In this document: positions 59,149-64,000 of the stretch, in pieces
Layout of the letters: each line of letters starts with the position of its first letter
How positions within the stretch are numbered: the stretch's first letter is position 1
Origin: Shouchella sp047238345
Lineage (GTDB): Bacteria > Bacillota > Bacilli > Bacillales > Bacillaceae_D
Direction of reading: 5' to 3'
Length of the DNA stretch: 64,000 bases
Assembly (NCBI RefSeq): GCF_047238345.1
Contig: NZ_JBDFMQ010000001.1
Coordinates: 3,534,001 to 3,598,000, forward strand
The notes under the pieces: model-generated
The model's database searches: none
The model's input: only the letters and a program-made list of their open reading frames with translations
What the model was told of the DNA's origin: nothing
Position numbers and translations under genes: made by a program

Positions 59149-59942
59149 TATGCACGATCTTTTTGAACGTCCTCTTTATTCATGTTTGGTCGTACAATAA
59201 TAAAGTACGTCTGAACAATCATAAAGATGTTACCAATTACCCAATAAAGCGCTAGTGCTGAAGGTAATGTTAGACCTGCAATGATAATCATCACTGGTAA
59301 AATCCATAACATGATGTTCATTGGATTTGGCATTCCTTCTCCTAGCGGATTTGCTGGCATTTGGCTCATTGACATCTTAAATTGGATAAACGTCGTAATA
59401 CCGGCAATGAACGGTAAAACCGGGTCCATTTGTCCTAAATTAAACCACAAGAAGTCACTTTCTGGACCTTGTCCAATGGCTTCTGTACGCATAATCGCAA
59501 AGTAAAGCGCCATAACTATCGGAATCTGAACAAGTGCAGGTAAACATCCAGCCGCGGGATTTACTCCGTGCTTTTGATATAACCCAATCATTTCAGTTTG
59601 CACTTCACGTTGTTTCTCAGGATTACCTTGTGCTTTTTTCATTCTCTCTTGAATTTCCTGCATTTCAGGACGTAATGCCTGCATCGCACGGGAACTCTTT
59701 TGTGATTTTAATGCTAGCGGCAAGATCAGCAAACGGATCAAGATCGTTACAATAATAATCCCCCAACCAAAATGCCCACCAGTCAAATCAGAGAAAAACT
59801 GAATTAAAAAAGACATCGGGTATACAAAAAATGAATTCCAAAAGCCTTCAGACTCAGCTGTAATAGGCTCGTCTATTCCACAGGCAGCCAGTACCACTGC
59901 CATAAAAAGCAAACTTGTTGTTAATAATATTTTTCTTTTCAT
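59148..59942 (-). CDS. yidC: Membrane protein insertase YidC/OxaA family (lipoprotein form)
   Basis: 264 residues. Lipoprotein signal with lipobox LAAC at Cys21, then five membrane helices of the YidC core. The conserved groove arginine is Arg70 (ILIRLLILP), the coiled cytoplasmic loop (about 80-125) carries QKSSRAMQALRPEMQEI, and GCLPALVQIPIVMALYFAI follows. It inserts membrane proteins with or without SecYEG. B. subtilis has two such proteins, SpoIIIJ and the inducible YidC2 (YqjG). This one is preceded by a membrane leader peptide and a hairpin that reaches into its ribosome site, pointing to a YidC2-like regulated role. GGAGG lies 14 bases before the ATG. Confidence 0.94.
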   Translation of the reverse strand: MKRKILLTTSLLFMAVVLAACGIDEPITAESEGFWNSFFVYPMSFLIQFFSDLTGGHFGWGIIIVTILIRLLILPLALKSQKSSRAMQALRPEMQEIQERMKKAQGNPEKQREVQTEMIGLYQKHGVNPAAGCLPALVQIPIVMALYFAIMRTEAIGQGPESDFLWFNLGQMDPVLPFIAGITTFIQFKMSMSQMPANPLGEGMPNPMNIMLWILPVMIIIAGLTLPSALALYWVIGNIFMIVQTYFIIVRPNMNKEDVQKDRA

Positions 59943-59960
59943 ATCTTTCTATATGTCCTC

Positions 59961-59997
59961 CTTTGTTGTCTCAATGCTGTTTCGTTAGACAACAAAG
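59961..59997 (-). promoter_or_regulatory. Hairpin masking the yidC ribosome-binding site
   Basis: Arms CTTTGTTGTCT (59987-59997) and AGACAACAAAG (59961-59971) pair perfectly, 11 bp with a 15-base loop, on the minus-strand RNA. The left arm is made of the last codons of the 86-codon leader; the right arm contains AAAG of the AAAGGAGG Shine-Dalgarno of yidC. There is no T-run, so it acts on translation, not termination. Confidence 0.85.
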
Positions 59998-60245
59998 TTT
60001 AGGTCATCGTCATCTTGACAGCTCTTATCTCGGAAGTATGGTATCTTTGGACGTACGCGAGTGGTTGTCGGTGAAAAAGGAATGTTGATGATTCTTCCAG
60101 TGTTTAACGTTTTACGTTCTGGTCGCTTCATTTTTACATGCAAATGGTGCAATTTAATGTTCTCATAAGCTAAACAAGCAATCACCGGTAGGAACAACCC
60201 TACAGAGATCCAAATAAACGAGAGTTCCAGAAAAATATCAATCAT
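59985..60245 (-). CDS. MifM-like membrane leader peptide upstream of yidC
   Basis: 86 residues from ATG 60245, with a near-perfect AGGAGGTGA nine bases upstream. N-terminus acidic (MIDIFLE), one membrane helix (about 8-28), then a strongly basic stretch (KLHHLHVKMKRPERK), so N-out/C-in, which is the YidC-dependent topology. The C-terminal 25 residues are polar with RVRPKIPYFRDK and Asp78-81 (QDDDDLNFVV). The topology, length (MifM 95 aa), acidic C-terminus and position directly before a yidC copy match the arrest peptide MifM, but the sequence does not. Its last codons form a hairpin that hides the yidC ribosome site. Inferred role: ribosome stalling sensor of membrane insertion. Confidence 0.8.
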   Translation of the reverse strand: MIDIFLELSFIWISVGLFLPVIACLAYENIKLHHLHVKMKRPERKTLNTGRIINIPFSPTTTRVRPKIPYFRDKSCQDDDDLNFVV

Positions 60246-60284
60246 CCTCAATCACCTCCTCCGATACCTTTTCACAATATTTCC

Positions 60285-60313
60285 ATCTTACCACACTCAC
60301 TAAGCAAGAACAA
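60285..60313 (-). promoter_or_regulatory. Sigma-A promoter of the leader-yidC operon
   Basis: Minus strand TTGTTC, 17 bases, TAAGAT with a TGG extension, 40 bases before the leader ATG. Leader and yidC therefore form an own transcription unit, apart from the ABC genes upstream. Confidence 0.6.
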
Positions 60314-60329
60314 ATCCGTTTTCCAATGA

Positions 60330-61580
60330 TTATTTTTCTTTTTTCGACATCGCCAATGCTTGTTTAATGTTCTTTTTAAATGACAATTTGCCATACATAA
60401 GAACGCCACCTTTATAGATTCGTGCAGCAAGCACATTAATGATAATAGCACTGACTACCATAATTCCAATTAAAATTGCAATTTCAACTGGTGCAATGGA
60501 TCCTGCCCCTACTCGTAAAATTAACAATTGAGGGGTGAAGAACGGAATATAAGAAGCCACATTTACAAATGTAGAATCTGGCGCATTTTGTCCAAATGAA
60601 ACGATAAAGAAACCAATTAAAGCTAAGAAAATAAGTGGTTGAACCGACTGATTTACTTCTTCTGTCCGACTTACGAGTGCTCCTAGCATGGCAGCAACAC
60701 CACCAAAAATGAAGTAGCCGAGCACGACGCACAGTAAGCCGTAACCGATCAAGGTTAAATCAATGAAATCTGACGATAAGAAATCCGTTACGTTATTGCC
60801 TGCAATTGTCATACCAATTAGAAAAGCAATTAGAAGTGTAGCTAAGTTCACAACACCAGAAAGAGCAATTCCAGTAAGCTTTCCAAACATTTGCACCACA
60901 GGATTCACGCTAGAAACGAGTAACTCCATCACCCGTGATGATTTTTCTGTTGCCACTTCCGTTGCGATCATCGTACTAAATAATATAACGATAAAAAAGA
61001 TAATGTACGTGATTGCAAAGACTGTAAAGTATGATGCCGCGCTTTCTTCTTCACTTTCAACCGCTTCGCCTTCCTCTAGCGAAAGTTGCTCAAAGCTAAT
61101 TGGTTGATAAACAGCCGCTAGTTGTTCTTCATTAATATCTAATTCACTCGTAAGCACGCCTTCTTTTAACCGTTGGATTTGCTGTTCCACTTCCATCGCT
61201 GTGTTGTTTGAATCGCCATAAAATGATGCTTGTAGATCTTCGGTTGAACCTGTTAGATGGACAACACCTTCGTATGTACCTTCCTCTGCTTCTTGAATGA
61301 CGTCATCTAATGATTGACCGTCCATCAGTACAAAAGTTGTTCCTTCTTCAGTTTCATTTGGAGCTGTTAAACCTTGCGCAATGATGCCTGCGTCTTCACT
61401 TTCATCGACAACCGCAACTTCTGTTGGAGAATCGTCGTCCCCAGTAAATAAGTCAACAATCGTCGTGATATTTGTTAATCCAATAATGAGGATCATCATA
61501 AAAACAGTAGAGATAACAAAGGATTTCGTACGTATTTTTGAACTTAACGTATGAGATACAATCGTTCCAAAATTATTCAT
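60330..61580 (-). CDS. ABC-2 exporter permease, NatB/YhaP-like
   Basis: 416 residues from ATG 61580 (AGGAGGGG at eight bases); the ATG two codons earlier is too close to that site. One N-terminal membrane helix (about 22-42), a large acidic extracellular domain (about 45-190) and five or six C-terminal helices with TEVATEKSSRVMELLVSSVNPV as coupling loop. This is the NatB/YhaP architecture; NatAB exports Na+ in B. subtilis. The substrate here is not proven. It starts eight bases inside the ATPase gene. Confidence 0.88.
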   Translation of the reverse strand: MNNFGTIVSHTLSSKIRTKSFVISTVFMMILIIGLTNITTIVDLFTGDDDSPTEVAVVDESEDAGIIAQGLTAPNETEEGTTFVLMDGQSLDDVIQEAEEGTYEGVVHLTGSTEDLQASFYGDSNNTAMEVEQQIQRLKEGVLTSELDINEEQLAAVYQPISFEQLSLEEGEAVESEEESAASYFTVFAITYIIFFIVILFSTMIATEVATEKSSRVMELLVSSVNPVVQMFGKLTGIALSGVVNLATLLIAFLIGMTIAGNNVTDFLSSDFIDLTLIGYGLLCVVLGYFIFGGVAAMLGALVSRTEEVNQSVQPLIFLALIGFFIVSFGQNAPDSTFVNVASYIPFFTPQLLILRVGAGSIAPVEIAILIGIMVVSAIIINVLAARIYKGGVLMYGKLSFKKNIKQALAMSKKEK

Positions 61581-62475
61581 TTGCATCCCCTCCTACTTTA
61601 TCAATAAAAATATCGTGCAGGCTTGGCTCTTCGACTTCAAATTTGCGAACAAACCCTTTTTGAGCGAGCACTTGAAAAATATCTTTCGCAGATTCTTCAT
61701 TTTCTACTTGGATTTTTACTCCATTTATTGTCTCAGTGTACTGTGAAACATGTTCATGCTCCTGTAAAAAACTCAAATCATAATCAGCAGCAATCGAAAC
61801 AGTCTTAATTCCGTAGCTCCGCTTAATTTCTGTTAAATTTCCTTGGAGTACAGCTTTGCCTCGTTTAAGCATAATAATGTCTTCACACATTTCTTCCACG
61901 TTATTCATTTGATGACTTGAGAAGACAATTGTCGTCCCTTGGTCCTGAATATGGCGAACCGCTGCTTTTAACATGTCAGAGTTCACCGGGTCCAACCCAC
62001 TAAATGGCTCATCTAAAATAAGAAGTTCTGGTTTATGTAATACTGCAGCGATAAATTGAATCTTTTGCTGGTTTCCTTTTGAGAGCTCTTCTACCTTTTT
62101 GTTTTCATATTCTGTTACTTTAAAGCGCTCTAACCAAGATCGCATTTCTTCAATAATTGCATGTTTCTTCATCCCTTTAAGCTTCCCAAGATAAATTAAC
62201 TGGTCTTTTACAGTTAACTTGGGATAAAGCCCGCGCTCTTCAGGTAAATAACCAATTAAATTCGTGTACTTATAAGAAAGCTTTTTCCCGTTCCACGTAA
62301 CGGTTCCATTTGTTGGATCTAATAAACCAATAATCATTCGAAACGTTGTTGTTTTACCCGCTCCATTGGCCCCTAACATACCAAACATCTGCCCTTTTTC
62401 TACACGTAACGAGATGCCGTCTACTGCGGTGTGCTGGCCAAACTGTTTTTCTACATGATCAATAACTAATGTCAT
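61573..62475 (-). CDS. ABC transporter ATPase, NatA/YhaQ-like
   Basis: 300 residues. Walker A GANGAGKTT (about 34-42), signature LSKGNQQKIQ, Walker B LLILDEPFSGLD and switch His in VFSSHQMNNVE. The C-terminal DUF4162-like domain (about 215-300) ends EPSLHDIFIDKVGG. Partner of the downstream NatB-like permease, with an eight-base gene overlap. The transcript has a leader of about 135 bases with three hairpins. Confidence 0.93.
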   Translation of the reverse strand: MTLVIDHVEKQFGQHTAVDGISLRVEKGQMFGMLGANGAGKTTTFRMIIGLLDPTNGTVTWNGKKLSYKYTNLIGYLPEERGLYPKLTVKDQLIYLGKLKGMKKHAIIEEMRSWLERFKVTEYENKKVEELSKGNQQKIQFIAAVLHKPELLILDEPFSGLDPVNSDMLKAAVRHIQDQGTTIVFSSHQMNNVEEMCEDIIMLKRGKAVLQGNLTEIKRSYGIKTVSIAADYDLSFLQEHEHVSQYTETINGVKIQVENEESAKDIFQVLAQKGFVRKFEVEEPSLHDIFIDKVGGDANE

Positions 62476-62648
62476 ACGTTCTGCATCCTCCCTTATAAAA
62501 ATGCCTCTTGCGAACAGCTCGATCGCAACGTTCTATTTTCCGCTTAACGCGTCCATTCTTTGTTACGGGCAACAACCCGTTTAGGTTTCAATGCCCGTTG
62601 GTTAGAAACCGACTCCTCTATTATGGGTGGCTTATGTGTGAAAGTAAA
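62476..62648 (-). promoter_or_regulatory. Promoter and structured leader of the NatAB-like operon
   Basis: Minus strand TTTACT, 17 bases, CATAAT (62620-62648) starts a leader of about 135 bases. The leader contains GGTTTC/GAAACC, ACGGG-TTGTTG-CCCGT and TTGCGA/TCGCAA stems. TGCCCGT can also pair with an upstream ACGGGCA, so two mutually exclusive folds exist. I do not recognise a known riboswitch. Confidence 0.5.
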
Positions 62649-62715
62649 ATGATTTACTCGTTTTTCTGAATGTTTATTTAGTTCTGTTTTTCATTCTTTA
62701 TTTTTCACCAGAGCG

Positions 62716-62744
62716 ACATATTTGTCTTTTTTGCTTCATATGAT
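62716..62744 (+). promoter_or_regulatory. Sigma-E promoter of cwlJ-gerQ
   Basis: ACATATT, 14 bases, CATATGAT, 74 bases upstream of cwlJ. It agrees well with the sigma-E consensus (KMATATT-14-CATACAAT). cwlJ and gerQ are mother-cell genes in B. subtilis. Confidence 0.65.
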
Positions 62745-62817
62745 GGAACGAACCTATGTGGTTTGATAAAACTTCCCATAACAAACATAGTCAGACGATC
62801 TTTGGTGGAGGTGCTCA

Positions 62818-63249
62818 ATGGCGGTTATTAAAGTAAATTCTGGTGATATCGATGTATTAGCACGCTTAATGCGAGCTGAAGCAGAGGGAGAGGGAGAGCT
62901 CGGGATGCTATTGGCTGGCAACGTGATGGTCAATCGAACGAGGGTACGTTGTATGGATTTTGGCAACGTGAATACGATACCTGATATGGCCTTTCAGTCA
63001 CCAGGCGGATTCGAAGCTGTTCAAAAAAGCTATTTTTATCAAAAAGCTAGGGAACGAGACAGAAGACTTGCGCGGAGAGTTGTAAAAGGTGAACGATTTA
63101 ACCCAGGAGAATTTGCACTTTGGTTTTTTCGACCGGATGGACCATGTCCCGATCAATGGTGGGGGCAATGGAATACTGGGCGTTACAAAGCGCACTGTTT
63201 TTATCAGCCGACAGCTGCGGAATGTGAAGAAGTCTTTAATACGTTTTAA
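62818..63249 (+). CDS. cwlJ: Spore cortex-lytic hydrolase CwlJ
   Basis: 143 residues, a SleB-type catalytic domain without signal peptide or peptidoglycan-binding domain. The catalytic Glu is Glu21 in LMRAEAEGEGE. YKAHCFYQPTAAECE near the C-terminus is family-typical. The enzyme sits in the spore coat/outer membrane and degrades cortex during germination, activated by Ca-dipicolinate. The start has GGAGGTG. gerQ follows 21 bases later, needed for CwlJ localisation. Confidence 0.95.
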   Translation: MAVIKVNSGDIDVLARLMRAEAEGEGELGMLLAGNVMVNRTRVRCMDFGNVNTIPDMAFQSPGGFEAVQKSYFYQKARERDRRLARRVVKGERFNPGEFALWFFRPDGPCPDQWWGQWNTGRYKAHCFYQPTAAECEEVFNTF

Positions 63250-63270
63250 AGTTAAAGAAGGAGTGATTGA

Positions 63271-63777
63271 ATGTACCAGAATCAATGGCAAAACCAGTCA
63301 GGAAATCAAGGGTATGGACAGCAGGAGCCGATGCAAGGTCAGCCCATGATGCAGGGTCAACCCATGCAAGGACAACCGATGATGCAGCAATCACCACAGG
63401 GTCAGGGCTACTTTTCTTCTCAGAACTATCAGACGCCAGGCTTTGCTCAACAGCAAACGCCTACGTCTGTTCAAGGTAGTGACACGAGTATGCTGCCTAT
63501 TGAACAATCGTTTATTGAAAATATTTTACGCTTAAATCGCGGAAAACTTGTGACTGTCCATCAAACCTTTGAAGGAAATAGCGAATGGAATGCTCGTGTA
63601 TTTAGAGGACGTATTGAAGAAGCTGGTCGAGATCATATTATTATTGGGAATCCTGAAACAGGAGAGTATTACTTATTGTTAATGGTGAATTTAGACTTTA
63701 TCACATTTGATGAGCCTATCGAATATACATACCAATACGGGTATGAACCGAGCTTATCTCAGTATTCACCACGATAA
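63271..63777 (+). CDS. gerQ: Spore coat protein GerQ
   Basis: 168 residues. The C-terminal domain (about 72-160) with SFIENILRLNRGKLVTVHQTFEGN is the conserved GerQ fold. The N-terminal 70 residues are Gln-, Met- and Pro-rich with tandem QGQPM/QGQPMM units (about 22-39) and contain no Lys; the first Lys is Lys92. In B. subtilis GerQ the N-terminal lysines are cross-linked by the transglutaminase Tgl, so here Gln donors, or no cross-linking, would be expected. Co-transcribed with cwlJ from a sigma-E promoter. ATG with AGGAG. Confidence 0.94.
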   Translation: MYQNQWQNQSGNQGYGQQEPMQGQPMMQGQPMQGQPMMQQSPQGQGYFSSQNYQTPGFAQQQTPTSVQGSDTSMLPIEQSFIENILRLNRGKLVTVHQTFEGNSEWNARVFRGRIEEAGRDHIIIGNPETGEYYLLLMVNLDFITFDEPIEYTYQYGYEPSLSQYSPR

Positions 63778-63786
63778 ATTAGAATT

Positions 63787-63826
63787 CAAAAAACCTTCAT
63801 GAGGATGTCCTCCATGAAGGTTTTTA
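63787..63826. terminator. Terminator after gerQ
   Basis: AAAAACCTTCATG / CATGAAGGTTTTT with an 11-base loop; A and T runs on both sides. Confidence 0.85.
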
Positions 63827-63873
63827 TAACGATTTAAGCCAATTTTATGAATAGTGCCGGCCTCTACTTCTGT

Positions 63874-64000
63874 TTATACATACCTCATTGCGGCAATTCC
63901 AAGCAAGACCCAGCCTATGATGAACGCAAGTCCACCAATTGGTGTAATCGCACCAAGTTTCGTAATTCCTGTGAGTGCCATCACGTACAAACTACCAGAG
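63874..64000 (-). CDS. DUF423 membrane protein (YwdK-like), 5' part beyond window
   Basis: 42 C-terminal codons are visible, ending GAITPIGGLAFIIGWVLLGIAAMRYV. TPIGG followed by a glycine- and tryptophan-containing last helix is the signature of DUF423, here as in B. subtilis ywdK, which is near gerQ (ywdL). Small membrane protein of unknown function. The gene starts outside the window on the right. Confidence 0.85.
   Translation of the reverse strand, partial: SGSLYVMALTGITKLGAITPIGGLAFIIGWVLLGIAAMRYV

Noticed and set aside
1..64000. tRNA, rRNA, CRISPR arrays, prophage or intact transposase genes.
   Set aside because: No cloverleaf-type sequences, spaced repeats or transposase/integrase ORFs were seen on reading the gaps on both strands.

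Overview
The window is a contiguous stretch of chromosome from a spore-forming member of the Bacillaceae. The gene order is the B. subtilis atp-upp-glyA ... spoIIR-prmC-prfA ... tdk-rpmE-rho-glpX-murA-tal-fba-spo0F ... pyrG-rpoE ... argS-speB-speE-pbpG ... ywfO-lipL-pta-hemQ ... cwlJ-gerQ backbone, with local insertions. Sporulation genes (spoIIR, spo0F, pbpG, cwlJ, gerQ) carry recognisable sigma-F, sigma-H and sigma-E type promoters. The ATP synthase c subunit has the P51-x-x-E54-x-x-P57 motif and the a subunit has Lys182 in the FAKE loop. Both are hallmarks of alkaliphilic Bacillus relatives, so an alkaliphile of the Shouchella/Alkalihalobacillus type is inferred. Species cannot be named from the sequence alone.

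Layout. 1-2.3 kb: start of the ATP synthase operon (atpZ, I, B, E, F; atpF runs off the left edge). 2.6-4.9 kb: a Vpr-like secreted subtilase. 5-16.3 kb: upp, glyA, ywlG, rpiB, a chemoreceptor, the arginine phosphatase ywlE, mntP, a DUF695/RraB-like gene, the tRNA t6A gene ywlC, ywlB, spoIIR, prmC and prfA; a cluster of DnaA boxes sits at the ywlC start. 16.4-25.4 kb: a CoA-disulfide reductase-like enzyme, a lipoprotein, tdk, a zinc-free L31, rho, glpX, murA, tal, fbaA and spo0F. 25.5-29.4 kb: ywjG, a transglutaminase-like protein, and pyrG behind an attenuator, with rpoE upstream. 29.5-35.5 kb: a five-gene fatty-acid beta-oxidation operon (fadF-thl-hbd-acd-tetR) with two related palindromic operators. 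35.7-43.7 kb: cls, a DUF456 gene, argS, ywiB, polyamine synthesis (speE-speB), and the spore PBP pbpG. 43.7-49.5 kb: a tandem GNAT, an ABC exporter bracketed by an inverted repeat pair, pepF and ywhD. 49.8-51.6 kb: an acidic surface protein with its own class D sortase. 51.6-59.1 kb: ywhB, ywgA, ywfO, a glutamate/dicarboxylate symporter, lipL, pta, a PaaG-like crotonase and hemQ. 59.1-62.5 kb: yidC preceded by a membrane leader peptide, then a NatAB-like ABC exporter. 62.8-64 kb: cwlJ-gerQ and the 3' end of a DUF423 gene.

The most interesting object is at 59.94-60.31 kb. A promoter drives an 86-codon ORF with a perfect Shine-Dalgarno, an N-out/C-in transmembrane segment and a C-terminal Asp4 run. 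Its last codons form one arm of a perfect 11-bp hairpin whose other arm reaches into the ribosome-binding site of a YidC-family insertase. This is the architecture of the B. subtilis MifM-YidC2 arrest-peptide sensor, but with no sequence resemblance to MifM that I can recognise. Most of the rest is ordinary core genome. No tRNA, rRNA, CRISPR array, prophage or intact insertion sequence was seen.
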